DNA of 64,000 nt from Chlorops oryzae (GCA_020466095.1 CM035808.1:25437508-25501507), one strand, 5' to 3'. Shown: positions 39,658 through 53,187, counted from the first letter of the stretch. The notes: generated by a model from the letters alone, not told the origin. Numbers and translations are program-made.

Positions 39658-42600
39658 ATGCGTGATATATATAAAATATTGGAACTGTGCGCTACTGAAG
39701 ACGCCATGGATTACTGCGCTGAATTCGATGATGTCAAAGCGGCATTGGAATTTTGTGATCAAAACGTAAAACCGTTCAAAAAACTTGTTTTCCGAAGCGG
39801 TAAGTGTTACTCTAATATTGTATGACAGTACGATGTATGGGGTAGGGAGTAGTGGGGAGGTGCACTATCGTTAAGCTTTTCGAAAAAGATATCATTGAAA
39901 TTAAAATTTTCGTTAACAGGCAATGAATCGATAATAAACGAGATCATACGTCGATTGCAGAACGCATTTCTTGAACGACAACTTATTGATGATGAAAGGA
40001 AGCCTTTAAAGGAAGCACATCAAAAATTGCGGAAAATATTAATGTTCCTTTTTGCAAATACGGACACTACCTATAAGTATAATTTACGAGAAGATCCTAA
40101 TTTCGTTCATCTATTTGAAGTATGTCCATTAATGCCGAAATTCCTAACTGTCGCTCTGGTGTGGGAGCTCAATTTGGATAAATTTTTTTTTGAGGCTTTA
40201 GCTTACACTCCATGTTGGTTCGCATTCCAATATTTCGAAGCCGCAAATGAATCCCTTAAATACATCGATAATGCAATGAAAGTACTAGGAGTCATTGAAG
40301 AGTTGCTTCGTTCTTTGATGATCAATATAGAACGTTCTGCAAGGCTTTTAATGGATGCTGTCGATCAGAAAATTATATTCAATAAATTATACGATCAAGC
40401 GGCTATACTATTGAGACGTTTCAATACACCCGATGCGAATGTTATTGAGAAAATGAACACGAAAATGAAGTTTCGATATGCTGGCTACAAGATTAAACAT
40501 TTGCTACAAATGGTCACATTCGCTTTCGACTTATATGAATCGAAATATGAAATATCTTTGGATTTTGATGCCAAAGTCTATAGCATTGGTGAGATTTTCC
40601 ACAAGAAAAACCCAAACGAAACCATGGCCAAACGAAGAACCAAAGAAGAGCAACTTCGAATCGTACATACATTGCTCAGTACATTGCAGAATTGCGCTAT
40701 GAGCGTTAAAATGGATGACTTTATTGAGTGGGCGGACATGTATGTTACTACGGAGCTGACACTGCAGCAAGCTATTGGAGAAATGGTGTTCCATGTCCGT
40801 GAACGAATAATGGCAAATGCATCGTTCGAGCATAGCGTAAATGGTATCTTAAAGACGATCGAAATACGTCCAAAACCATTTGCAATGATTCTAGCTGAGG
40901 CCACAATTGGTCAAGTATTACGAAATTTGGACGACGATACGAACATGCCCTTTGAAACGAAAAAGCAATGGTTCGACGAACTGTTCAAGCGTGGCGAAGA
41001 AACACTCGGTAATGATGAATGCATACAAACCATCTCGGAGCATATTGATATTATGACTCCGATAAACTGTAAACAGATCATAGACTTTATTCATATGAGA
41101 CGCCAAGTTGCTAGCATGCTCATTTTAAATGAGGAAGAGAAGATCGAATTCGAGCATGAAGAACTCATTTATTTCGTCTTAACAGCATTGAAACAATTTA
41201 ACAATGAATCGGTAATTGAGTTGTTATTGTATCAACAAAAGGTTTTCGGTGAATCAAACAATGGCCTGTCTCACGAGGCTGATAGTTTCGATCAACGTTC
41301 CACGGAGTTCCTTAACAAATGCACAGAGTTCTTCGACATACATGAGTTTTTAATATTATGCTTTGAACAACCGCTTGAAATGTGGTCCAAGTTCTTCGAT
41401 TCAGCTTGTCATTCCATCGAGCAGATGCGACACTTTAGTTGGACAGTTTCTAAAACTCTTCCATACTCATTCATGTACGTCGATAAATTACTCAAGGAAA
41501 CTGTCTTGAAACTAACTCAGTCAGTCTACTTTCCTGAATTACTCTGTGAAATGTATTTTCGTATTTATCGTAACGAGCATAAAGTTGACTTTCTAGCCAA
41601 GTTCATCAATGATCATATGAAAAAGTGTTTAGACGCCAAAGATTACAATTGTCTGGTTCCGATCGTTAAGGCTTTGAATTTAATGTCACAAAAGAACGAT
41701 GCCCTTAATTTCGATGAATTGACTGCACCTATGTTGGCAATGGTTGCGGTTGTTGCGGACTTAGGACGATGGAATCTCAACACGTTCACTAGTGTGCGGG
41801 TCGAACTCGTTGAACAGTGTACTAAATTTATTACCATTACTTTGGGTAGATTCCTTCCAATCGCTACCGAAAAGGGTAAGATTGTTATATTTAAAATAGC
41901 AGTACATACTTGGAAATAATCATTCTTATTCAACCTTTTTTAAGATCGAATATGGCTAATATCAAAATTGAAATCGACATGTGGCCCACTAACGCAATTC
42001 TATTTCCAAAGAATTTTGAATCAAGGTGATGAAATTGAAATTCCATTCGATCGATTCGTATGCGCAGAAGAGATCAACGAAAAGACGAAAGCGCTCAAGT
42101 TTTTAAACAAGGTGAATACTAAAACAAAATCTTTGAAAATTGTTCGCAACATCAAAACATTTCCATACATTTGATAAAGAAATATTGTCTCTGTGAACTG
42201 GGAAGCTAAGATATTGAAGTTTTCCACTAAATTCCCTGTGCATGCCATACGTTAGGAATTTAAAAGTTACTGAAAGGCATAGAATCATTTTGATTTTTTT
42301 TTTTTTTTTTTTGAAATGGCTAGAAATAGTATTCCCTTAAAGGTGTATTTGCCTCGAAAACTCGTAAATTAACCCTAATCCTGACAGCATGAGCCTCAGA
42401 AGCAATTTTTCACTTTGATCTGCCGCAGAGTTTATGTTAGAAAATTGATTTTTTTTTCTTCCTATTATCATTTTATTTCAAAATAAAAGTAAAAACTAAA
42501 ACGTTTCTGATGCGAGATTGAATAAAATTGGCAAAATAAACTTTGTAGAAATTATGAAGGGATGAAGGGTAAAATTTACTTTTCACTATCAAGGGAATAC

Positions 42601-43086
42601 CCTAAATGATTAATAAATTAAACTTTGTTTTTTTTTTTTTTACAGATTCTGGTTCGTTGCACAAGCGTTGAGTTCAAGTTGCTTGCTAGCAGTGCCCGTT
42701 TTAATCCTTACCTCACCGAAGTGATGCAACAGATCATTACGAGCGTCAATAGCGATAACAATCCAAATGCCATTTTAAACTTAAGATACAGTTTGGCTGA
42801 ATACATGAATGCTGTTCATGAAATTCTGAAACCAAAATGTAAAACAGTCGTTGAAAGCTATGATTTACTTCATAGTATTCTATTATTGATTGCAACTGTT
42901 CCGCATGAAATTTATGATCAGGTCTTTATAGAAACAGTTAGCCTGCTAAAGGATATTATCTCAGACTTTAGTGTGAATTTCTCGAAGGAAAAGTTGACTG
43001 CGCTTGTTGATTTTCTCACTAAAATGCCAGATTGTACGGCTAAAAATATTATTTTACAGACCTTAAAGGACAGTATTTCTACTTAA
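39658..43086 (+). CDS. glos: Gemin4-like protein (gaulos homologue), SMN complex subunit, 4 exons
   Basis: Exons 39658-39799, 39920-41875, 41945-42111 and 42646-43086 (stop TAA) join in phases 1, 1 and 0 to give 901 aa. I chose the ATG at 39658 because the first-exon codons splice in phase into the long open frame; the ATG at 39895 lies inside the intron. The protein is almost wholly alpha-helical with no catalytic motif, no signal peptide and no membrane segment, like a HEAT-type scaffold. I infer Gemin4, the SMN-complex subunit that assists spliceosomal snRNP assembly, from three things: its length, its helical character, and its position beside the CASD1 homologue, which in Drosophila neighbours CG2941 (gaulos). 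The gene is real; the family name rests partly on remembered synteny and should be confirmed by a profile search. A hAT-type miniature element ends 46 bp before the ATG. The 3' end has an AATAAA at 43134. Confidence 0.85.
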
Positions 43087-43133
43087 GATTACGATTTTTA
43101 TAGCTTTTAAATATTGTTTTATTTTTGTTTTGA

Positions 43134-43139
43134 AATAAA
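43134..43139 (+). promoter_or_regulatory. poly(A) signal of the Gemin4-like gene
   Basis: AATAAA 48 bp after the stop codon. Confidence 0.7.
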
Positions 43140-44374
43140 TACTCTGCGATTATTTCCCGTTGCTGCTCAAAAAGAAAGGAAAACAAGTTGTTATGAAGAA
43201 CATTTTTTTATATTCCAGTGAAATGAATAAAAATATGATTTCTCCTAAAATATTGATTTTTGAAATATATATATATTATTATTTCTCCAAATATATATAT
43301 GTACTTGAAATGAAAAAACTTTCAATTTTTTGTGTATGGCTTTTATGTAAATATTTAATTGGCAAATGCGAAAACCTCCTCGAAATAAAATAGAGTAGAA
43401 TTATGAATTCGATCGATGGAAAAATTTATCAAATTTGTATACAGTTTTCTTACCGAAGGAGTTAAGTTATCTTCACGAAATTTGGTATGCGTGTCCACGG
43501 AGACATAAGTAGAAACAAGTCCGAGAATGGCCTCGATCTGACCAATTTTAAGGGTACCTCTAGTACTGGGGTCTGTTATGAAAATCAAAAAATCTGCTCT
43601 GGAACCTGAAGTTTTCAAGATATTGTGGTAAAATTTGATATTTGAGTATACTTAAAGGTAATTGATGTAATTTTCGAAAATTGGAAAAGTGGGCGTAGCA
43701 GAAGGGCGTTTTTCGAAAATTTTCTCTTCCACCCGAAATTCATACGGAACTTGAACAAAAGTTGGCATGAAAGCTTCCTCTATAGCCATAAGCATCATGT
43801 TCAAAAATTTTATTGATCGGTCGATTATTAATGATAACTCCAGTAAGAAGGAGACTCATTCCTATGTGGACCATTTGAATAGACTAATGGGAATCCAAAC
43901 AATAAGCAACTGTTGCTTTTTAAAATAAATGAAATTCTTAAAATATATGGGTCAATCTGAACGTTATTATTTTGATGACAATACAGATGGGAAGATCTTG
44001 ACGCTGCAATCAGAAAAAGGTAATATATGCTGCGAGCCAGAAGAGCTTTTTAAGAAGGCTGTAGAAAACAGCCGGCCATTGCTTCAACTAACTTCAATTA
44101 AGAGAGGTAAATTAATCATTTTCTTTCGAAATTCCTTTTAAAGCATTTCATTCGCAGGAGGATTAAGATATCAGATTCCAGTTCCAGTACGTAAATTCTA
44201 TTTTTTATCTATATTAATTTCTTCTCTTTAAAATGCAAATAGTAGACTAATAGAATCGTCAACATGTTGAGGATACTCCCATGCAGTAGTCCATTGTATG
44301 AGTTCAGCTCATTATTTTAAACCTTCTTCAATGATAGCACATCATTTGAACTTAAATCGACTTCGGTTATTCCT
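43140..44374. other. intergenic region with an interspersed repeat
   Basis: No gene recognised. 43430-43780 carries phrases common in fly interspersed repeats (ACGAAATTTGGTATGCGTGTCC, AAAGTGGGCGTAGC) and slightly resembles the interior of the element at 53.0-53.9 kb. Boundaries not found. Confidence 0.4.
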
Positions 44375-44560
44375 GTACAACGTACTCTCATACAACGTAC
44401 TCCCATACAACGTACTCCCATACAACGTACTCCCATACAACGTACTCCCATACACGTACTCCCATACAACGTACTCCATAACGTACTCCCATACTACGTA
44501 CTCCATTACTCCTACACGTACTCCATACGTACTCCCATACTACGTACTCCCATACTACGT
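44375..44560. repeat. 15-bp tandem repeat, unit CGTACTCCCATACAA
   Basis: About 12 units. The first five or so are regular 15-mers; later ones shrink or change (CGTACTCCATA, CGTACTCCCATACTA). The open frame through it encodes a YNVLP repeat but has no other coding support. Confidence 0.9.
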
Positions 44561-46014
44561 ATGCAATTTTGACAGTTTTACTTACTTCGCTCAGTTTACA
44601 CGGTGTAAATGTGTTGCATGAGGACCCATATTGTTTTAATTCGGCTACTTCAGGGTATATGCTAATTACAAGTAACCAAATTCACAGGGTTGCATTTACA
44701 ACGTTAGTACGAATTCATTTTACTTCACGACTTTAATGAGTATATATCGCACTCCTCTTGACTAAACGTGACAACGTATACTCATAAAATCGTCAATTTA
44801 CATGAAGTTATACATAATAGGAGACTATGCTTCATTGGTTCAACTACTCTACTTTCATGCATCGAGAACATTCTATTCCGTTTTGTTGATTATTAATTAA
44901 GCCGAAATATCTCAGTAAATGCCTTTCTTCTTGCTTTGATTGACACTGCGAAGCATTTTGTTATTTGTGATAACTTTGACAATGAATAAATAGAGAAAAT
45001 TTTTTTTTAGCAGTCTGAAATGTCATTAGAAGAAGTTGAGGTGGCTGTATGTCCGTTTTTGACCGAAAAATAAGCGTAATACTTTATACGCATGAAACAT
45101 CTTAGTCACTGTTTTATCATCGAAATGATATAGCTTTAATTAAGTTTATCGTGACTCTGCAATGGAAACATCAAAGCTCTGAAATTTTAGTTTCTTCTAA
45201 GAACAATGAGCTTTCACGTTTTTCATACGCATTCGAAACATGCTGCCTATGCTTCTGTTGCATTATTTCAATTGAAGAAATACTATAAATGGCGGTGCTA
45301 CTTTATATAGGAAAAACATTTATGTTATTTGTAATGACTTTGAAAATAATAAATAAAATTAAATTTTTATTATTAGCAGTGCTGAAATGATGTCATGGAG
45401 AGAGAACGTTATATATTATTCGAGTGTTATTGATTTTTACGTACAAAGATAAGAATTTTCAAAATATCGCAAACACGACGACATGTTATACAAACGATTT
45501 TTACAGATCACAATGTTTCTCTCTGTGACCGTGCAAATGAAACATCAAAAAGGAGACGAATTTCTTACAGAACATGTTTTACGCATGTCTGACCGCGCTC
45601 TATGTGTGTGACCGCGCTCTTAGAAACAACCTCAAGTGATGACAATTTACCGTAATGGCATATCTCACTCGATACCATATTAGCTACCCACGTGCTTTTA
45701 GTAACAATCTCACACAAAATACTCAAATAAAATATTTAAATCCTTTTTTATAACTAAAATAAAAAAATGAATTCAGAACGTTCACATAAGCATGTGAAAA
45801 TTGCATATTAAAAGCAATAAATTAATTAATTGAAACGACTACTCGCATAGGCAAGATATGAGGCGAGTACTTAATATTTTCGCGCAACACTAGCAAATTG
45901 GAGTGAAGTTGTGTGTGTGTCACTATACTATAATTTATGCTCAAGAGAAAAGAATAAGAAATTGTAAGATTTGTGGTCCTAAATTGATTCAATTGTTCCG
46001 GAATACCTTTAGCC
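44561..46014. other. intergenic region upstream of Vap33
   Basis: No gene recognised. The part nearest 46014 should include the Vap33 promoter and 5' UTR; no TATA box or other core element stands out. Confidence 0.4.
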
Positions 46015-49000
46015 ATGGAACCAATACAAAGAGAAGTTTTAATCATTGATCCTCCATCCGAACTTCACTTCGTCGGTAAGTTTGAAAAACTGATTTATGT
46101 ATGTGTGGGCTTATGTGAGCCAGTGTGCGTGTGTGTGTCGGCTGCGCTTTGGACGATGGAATTTCATGCATAGCCCAGCGTAGTAGATAGAGGAACTTTG
46201 ATTTTTCAAAAAAAAAAAAAAAAAAAACTACACTATAGCGTCCAGGGTCAATAAGCCGCGTTCGATATGCTGCTCAATTCCTCTATTCCTATTGGAATCT
46301 TTCCAATTGGCAATTCTAGCATTGAAAAATTATCCTTTCGACGCAATTTAGGCGCCTTTTCTACTTCATCATTGATCCGAGTTTTTTTTTTTCATAATTT
46401 ATTTACACGTCAATGAAGTCAGATTTATAAAAATAATCAATTTAACAATTCAAAAAATTCCTGCACTTAGTTGCGCTTGGAGTTTTCATCAATTTGAACA
46501 ATTCAAGTCTCACTTCATTGCTTAGACTCAACAGTTTTCTCTTTATTTGGCTTTACTGATTCAATTAACAAGCCTTACAGAAGCTTCCAATGCTGAATTC
46601 TTTAATTTCAGTTTCTAACATTCATCCAGAAACGCTTTGCCGGCATTCATACACATATGAACGTTCAGTATTCTGTTTATAGTATCGATGATTCAGCCAA
46701 ATTTCTTTTTTCTTTTTTATTTATCGTCATTTACTTATCAAACTTTGTGGTCGTTATAGTGTACTGTGCTCCCGACACTTTTTCCGGATGATTTTTTCGA
46801 ACCTAATTAATTTGGCAAGCATAGTATATTTCGCACTAGCTATCAAGATTCGACGAATGTGTTCAAACGGCACAGGATCGCCATTTCCCGCTCCATGTCT
46901 CATAAAATTAATGTGGAATTCCAACAACTCTACGGTCAATTTCAAGACTGGCTATTATTGCGTTTTGAAGTCCAATTTTAGTTGTTCGTGTTACAGAACT
47001 GGAATTTGTTGTACATTTATAGTTACTAGATTTGTGGCTGAAATCTTTGCCGACTCTCCGCAGGCCTGCCAAAAATGCCTCAATATGTATTTGAAAGACT
47101 GGACACTCCTTGAAAAGTTTTGACACTGACTCTACATCTTATCTTAGAGCTTTTATAGATCTCCTCTAATCTGTTTAATAGAAGTTTCTATTTGAAATAA
47201 TAAAAAAAAAAAAAAAGGAACACCAATTCCCTAATTGAATGACATAATCGAATCGAATTTGTAATGACGACATATTATCATGATTAATGTATTCTTTTTG
47301 TTTTTACTGGCAATCCCCAAAGAGTCCCCCAAAAAATCTACTCACCTACTTAGTCCTAATACTACTACAAGCGGTACTCAAGAACATCTGCAGTCGTCGA
47401 GTGTGTTCGTTCAATTCGTTCCATTGCAGTGGCAAGAAAAAGCCGCATTTTCATTCTAGGTAATGTTATTTCATGCTAGTTTGTCAAAAAATTTTCGGTT
47501 GCCTTATACGCTCTTCGGTTTCCACAAGACCCAGACCTACTTTATGGCCTTTGGGCGCGCACACGACACACGGCATGACTTGGTGTCACTCAGTAAGTCA
47601 CTCAGTCGGTCAGTCAATCAGCCAGCCACCCAGCATGCCACCCACAAATCGGTTTATTTCGTTCCTTCTGTTTTGCGCTCCATATTCAGCGCCATTTTTT
47701 TTGCTTTCCTCTTTCCTTTTCGATGTTTTCTCTTCCTTTTCTTTATTTCTGTTTTTTTTTTTTTTGGCTAATTTTAAACGATTTTTTGGTAAATTTCACG
47801 CTGTCATACGAATACATTTTAATATTGTGGTCGTTGAATCTTTCTAAAAGTTTGGGAAAATGTTTGGGTGAATGGCCCCGCTGTGGCAAATATGAAGATG
47901 ATGAGAATTAGTATGCCACCTTATGTGGGCGTTCGTCGCTTCTGTCGACTTCTGCGTGTGTTTTTTTTTTTTTTTTTTTTTCAAGTCACGTGTGTATGCA
48001 CGAACAGCTTTTTAATATATGAAAAGTATCCTGTGCCTTTTCCATCTAGCAGAATGCGAGACCTAACGTAGTATATTAATTATATTACATTTGTTTTTCT
48101 CTACTTTTCCTTTGTCGTTATGATTTGCGTCTTCTTTTTTTTTTTTTTTGTGTTTTTTGCTTTGTTCTTTTTGTGTTGCCAACTTGGCCTAGTTATTCTG
48201 AACAAAGCTAAAGGATATATGAACGTTATGGTCGTATGGTACGTAGAGTTGTATGCCAAATGGTGTGGAAAATTGTTTTTCATTACTTCGTTATCCTTGT
48301 TGCGATAATTAAATCACCTCTCGCCTTGTAAGTGTCTATAATTTGAGAAAGTTGTATAAAATTGTTATGATTGGCCTTTGTTGACTTCAGTCAAATTTAG
48401 TTATCGCTTTGAAGAATATCCGAATTTCAACTGAAAATTGATTCATTTCGGTTGTTCGAGCGATGATAATTATCTTTGCGATTGACGGCTATGAAGATCT
48501 AGTAGTAGAGGACCAGTAGAGAAATTGTGCCATCGCACTTGAAACAAACATAAGTGGGACTCATGCAGCTTCGAAAATTGTGGGAAATGAGAAATTTGTC
48601 ACACAACTGTCAAAATTTATATGAAAATTTACGATGGCAAAAGTTGCGAAGGCATTTGCGAAGCTGCACGAGTACCACTATAGAATGCAAGCACTTTTAT
48701 ACGTTAGAAGTGCATCTTAAATATATAAAGAAGACACTGTTTCAGTATAACAGTCAACGCCTCCCAAATTTCTTAACGAAACATAATACGAAAAAATATT
48801 TTCAGGGCACAAGAGTTAAATGAAAAAATAGCAAATATGCACAGAGGGAATGGGCTCAAAAAAGCGTGGAGCTGGTTAACAAACTAAGAGCAGAAGGTAG
48901 GGACAGGAATATGGAGAAGAAAATGAGCAGCGAAAGGCGTATTTATAAAAATTGAAGTGTTACAATAATTTGAGCAATAAATTACTTTCAGTTAAGCAGA

Positions 49001-50874
49001 AGAAAAATAACGTGGATAATGAAAGCAAGATATAATCTCATCCTACTAAACGGAAATATGTGTATTTAGTCAACAGGCAACGGGTGTTTGCTCCATATGT
49101 AACATGGGAGAAGTAGAAGACTTGAGGTTTTTTTTTTTTTTAGGAAGGTACCCCATATTGCGGGAGTTTAGATGTCTATTCCTGGGACAAGCAACACTGA
49201 GTGAAGACAGTATTTTGGATATTTTGAATGGCATAAGTGGGAGTTGGGATGATTTGGTTAATTTTCTAGCAAGCGCACTCTCATATAGAAAGAGAATATT
49301 TAATGAAGCATTTTAGATATAAACTAGAAAAGCCAAAACTTTCAACAGACGTTAAATTGATCGGTTAGGATTAAAAGTAAATTGAAATATTTTTTTGTAA
49401 TTGCATAAAGCTTGCATAAAATATAGAGTATGAATTGTAAAAGTAGTCTTAAGAGAAATTAATTGAATGAAATGAGTGAATGAAGTAGAGGACCAAAAGG
49501 ACTTACCGCATAAACATTATTGTAGGAACTCGATGAACTTTCCTTTAATTTAATTATTAATAAAACGTTATTTCTTCTCCTCCAGGACCCTTTACACGTC
49601 CAGTTGTTACGGTGATGACATTGACTAATCCAACAGATTTCAAGGTATTGTTCAAAATTAAAACGACCGCCCCAAAGCGTTACTGTGTGCGCCCAAATTT
49701 TGGTGTCGTTCAGCCACACAACTTTACGAAAGTCGACAGTAAGTCCTGAAAAATGAAACAAAAACGATTTTTTTTTTAAATAATTTCACCGTAATATTTT
49801 TCTTTGTTTGCAGTTATCCTACAGCCTTTTGTTTACGAGCCGAACGAAAAGAATAAGCACAAGTTCATGGTGCAGAGCTTAATTGCGCCCGATGACTCTG
49901 ACGATCTCAATAGAACGGTAATGTGTTTTTACCTTTTAGACTATTGTTTTTATTTTTTTATTTTATTTTTATTTTTTAATTTAAGAAGGAAAAAATGGGT
50001 ATAATTCATGCATTGTTTTCTTTTTATTTACAGTGGAAAGATGCTGAGCCGGATCATTTGATGGATGCAAAATTGAAATGCGTTTTTGATATGCCACCAT
50101 CTTTTACTGCTGTGGGTTCTGAATCAAGTCAATCTGGAGAAGGTGAGTTTAAAGCCGTTTTATTAACACAATAAAGTTCATTTAAATTGTGTGGTATGAC
50201 ATTTAATATGTTTTTAATGTGACCGTCTCAACCAACATCATCCAATGTTATTAGATATATTTGGGGGTTAGGTGAATTATAGAATTATTGAGAAACTATT
50301 TGTGTCGTTTTGTGAGATCTCATATGATGAATATATGAGCTTATCTGAGAAACCATACAGATTAAATGATATTTTGGGAATATGTAATGAAATACATTCG
50401 ATCTTTTCTTTTCCTACAGCCACCGAAGACCTTAAAGATACTAAGCCAAAGCTCTTAGAAGATGAAAAGGTGATTTTTGGAATTATTGAAAACCCATTCT
50501 CCAAATAATTTATTTATTTTCGTATTCAATTCTCATAGACCACAAAACTTCCAGGCTTGGAAAAAGGCGAAGCATTGGTCTCGGAAGTGCGCTCTTTGCG
50601 TGATGAAAATAGCGCTTTGAGGAAAGATATTATAAAACTGAAGGTATTTAAAAATTGAAATTTTCATTTTATTTCATTAAATTTTTGAATTGATTAAAAT
50701 TTTCGTTAATAGGAACAAGTCGTGCGACTTCGCGTATCGCCATCTAGTCCACCAATGGATGAGCCCTATAGACCGATGGCAACTCAAGATAGACAGCAGA
50801 TTCCAATGTTCTATATTGCGACCTCGGTGGCCGTGGCCATATTTTGTCTTTTACTTGGTAAATATCTGCTCTGA
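46015..50874 (+). CDS. Vap33: Vap33, VAMP-associated protein (MSP domain ER membrane protein), 7 exons
   Basis: Tail-anchored ER protein that binds FFAT motifs and tethers the ER to other organelles. Exons: 46015-46075, 49586-49738, 49814-49917, 50034-50142, 50420-50469, 50539-50643, 50713-50874 (TGA). All are GT-AG and phase-consistent, giving 247 aa. Residues 1-120 form the MSP domain, with the family signature [13 protein letters not shown] at 46-58; P57 corresponds to the human ALS8 site. KHKFMVQS at 85-92 carries the FFAT-contacting K87 and M89. Residues about 170-202 form a heptad-like coiled coil (exons 6-7). The last 24 residues ([20 protein letters not shown]...) are the membrane anchor. 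There is no glycine-rich linker insert of the kind I recall in Drosophila Vap33, so the linker is short. Intron 1 is 3.5 kb and holds a decayed LINE. The start ATG follows in good agreement with the fly N-terminus ([14 protein letters not shown]), though the first residues differ. A paralogue is a less likely alternative. Confidence 0.94.
46076..49585 (+). other. Vap33: Vap33 intron 1
   Basis: Donor GGTAAGT at 46076, acceptor CTCCTCCAG ending at 49585. Contains long T runs at about 47750-47764 and 47960-47980, a CAGTCAGT-type repeat around 47590-47630 and the LINE relic at its 3' end. Overlapping open frames at 46754-47126 on both strands show no recognisable domain. Confidence 0.85.
48480..49316 (+). 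pseudogene. decayed non-LTR retrotransposon (Jockey/R1-like), C-terminal part
   Basis: The last piece (about 49104-49316) reads GEVEDL...[11 protein letters not shown], then [16 protein letters not shown] and [17 protein letters not shown]. This is the pattern of the tail after the reverse transcriptase in Jockey/R1-type LINEs, where a Cys/His cluster precedes EDxxHxLxxCPxxxxxR. Upstream, short pieces in several frames ([30 protein letters not shown]) are broken by stops and frameshifts. Inactive; it sits in Vap33 intron 1 in the sense orientation. Exact family uncertain. Confidence 0.6.
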
Positions 50875-53027
50875 AGGAACCCAGCTGAAAACAACATTCA
50901 GAATTACAACAGAACTTCAATAGCAACAACAACAACAACAACAATGACAACAGCAAAGAATAATGTAATTGATCCGCAAAAAAATAGCAACAACAAACAG
51001 AATATTATATTAATCAGTACGATCCAAGAGTGCTTCTTCAAGCGTTGCGTAAACAACAAAATAAAATTAAAGTAAAATAGAAGAAAAAGGAGGGGGTGAC
51101 AGATAGAGAGAGAGGGGGGCAGAACGAAAGTGAAAGAAAGTTTGAATAGGGTAGCTAAACCAACTAACGGCGGAAACGGTTTGAATGAAAAACTAATATT
51201 AATTGCAGCAAAATGAAATTGCTATGTTAAACAAGAGCAGCGAAGCGAACTCATAAATTAAAAACAAACAAAAAATTCAATCAAATTTTCCAAATCAATT
51301 GCGAATAAAGTTGTTCTGCCTTTTTCGCATATAAATGAAACAAAAACAAAAACGAAAACTGAAACTAAACGAAAAGAATACGAAAACGGACACAATTCAC
51401 GGCGGTCTTGTTGTACAAAAATTAAAAAGAAAAATATCAAACATTAAGTAAGGGAGTTGGAGCAAGTTTTCGTTTTTTTTTCCTAATAATATTTTTGCTT
51501 CTAAAGTGGAAAAGAGGAAAAAGGAAAAGGAAATTTGTGTAGTTTGCTATAAATTTATACGGTTATATTATGCACTTTGAATTCATAATAAATTTCGTTG
51601 ATTTATCAATTCATTTAAGCTCAGGTTATAGAAATGCCTTTTTTTAAATTGTTTTTCATAGTGTTATACTTTTAACTTTAATTTTTTTTTTTTTACAAAA
51701 ACACTTTGCAAATATGTCTAGAATGGCATTAATGCGCGGCTCTATTTGAATCGTTCTAAATATTGTTCTAAGTTCTTGTAAATGCATTTTTAAATTATAA
51801 TCAATAAATTTCAAATAAAACATCCAAGTATTCAGTGAAATAAAATAAAGATTGGGCTTTTATGTTGTTGTGCATTTAAATGTTACTAGAAGAACTTAAA
51901 GATTTTGTCGATTTAAATTCGAACACATTGATTTTAACTCGACTTTAAAGAAGCTCTATATTTTGTTAATGAATTTCATGTCACAATGAAATGTATTTGA
52001 ATATTTATATGAAATTATTTCATTGGATAATTCAGCGTTTTTCAAATCTTATCGAAGATGAAAGCCAACCCTTGATGATGTCTTACCTAATTCAACAATT
52101 TAACAAAAAGAGCCGTTTCGATGCTTAATTTTTGTATTTCTTTTGTTCTCAAAGAAATTCTACAGGTATATTTTGCTTAGCAACAATTGAGGTGATTAAA
52201 TATCTGTATTATTCACTCTTTTAAAATTTTCAACATTGGAAAATGAGAACTTTTCTTAAAAAAAGTTAATTCTCGAATCCAATCTGCATTAATTTCCGCT
52301 CTTTGAAAGCACCTAGAAAACATTGAATTCCTGTATCAAAAACTACGTTCCGTTGGAGGAGTCCAACTTATTTTCGAAATAAACCAATCACTATTTTGCT
52401 TTTTGCGGCCGATTAATGTCCTACACAGTTCCCACAACTAAAAAAAAAAAAAAAAACTTGCAGTCTCCTTTTAAAAATTAAGAAAATTCACTATATGTAA
52501 ACGACATGAGCCGGCAAGACACTGTGAACTCTTCACCCATGTGTATGTTCATTATAAACACTAAACAAAACAGTGAAAAATAAATGGAAAACATAACGAA
52601 AATGAAAGAATATATTTATAGACAGCAATTTAATTTAAATTGTTAATTGCATTAAATTTATAATAATTTAGCATATGTATATGCCAGCGATATAAATGTT
52701 AGTATAAGAAAAAGGAATTAAGTGCGTAATATAAATATCCTTGTTTTCATTCGATATAAATTTAAAAAACAAAAAACAAAAAAAAAAAAAATGTGTAAAT
52801 CGTTAAAATATCGTAACTCAAGAAAAACGAAGTAAAAACACTTTTGAAAGCTGCTCTCGAAGCGTACACGCTTTCCATTAGTTCCGTATAAATGTATTTG
52901 TTTGAGAAAATTTAATACTAAATATCTAAACAAAGCATACGAAAACAAAAATCATTGATTATACAAGGAAGTAAAAAAAATTGATAAAATCTTTAAAAAA
53001 AACACTGTATACTATATTGTTCTTTTT
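50875..53027 (+). other. Vap33 3' UTR and downstream region
   Basis: The first 100 bp carry CAA microsatellites (about 50920-50975). Several AATAAA sites follow (51059, 51586, and a cluster around 51800-51850), so alternative 3' ends are likely. No other gene recognised to 53027. Confidence 0.5.
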
Positions 53028-53155
53028 ATACCTTTTCCGAAGGAAAGGGTATATTAAGTTTGGCACGGAGTATGTAACATACCAAAGGAGTCGCGATAGA
53101 TATAGACATATATATATATTTTTGATCAGGGTGACAAGAGGAATCGATCTAGCCA

Positions 53156-53187
<32 letters not shown>

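Noticed and set aside
39895..39918. ATG at 39895 as the start of the Gemin4-like protein
   Set aside because: It lies in intron 1; the upstream exon at 39658-39799 joins in phase at GTAAGT/AACAG and gives a longer coherent N-terminus.
44298..44621. Frame encoding a YNVLP repeat protein
   Set aside because: Translation of the 15-bp tandem repeat; units are broken by indels later in the array and there is no coding signal around it.
46754..47126. Overlapping open frames on both strands in Vap33 intron 1 (possible receptor-like gene)
   Set aside because: No recognisable domain, frames interrupted, no splice-supported extension.
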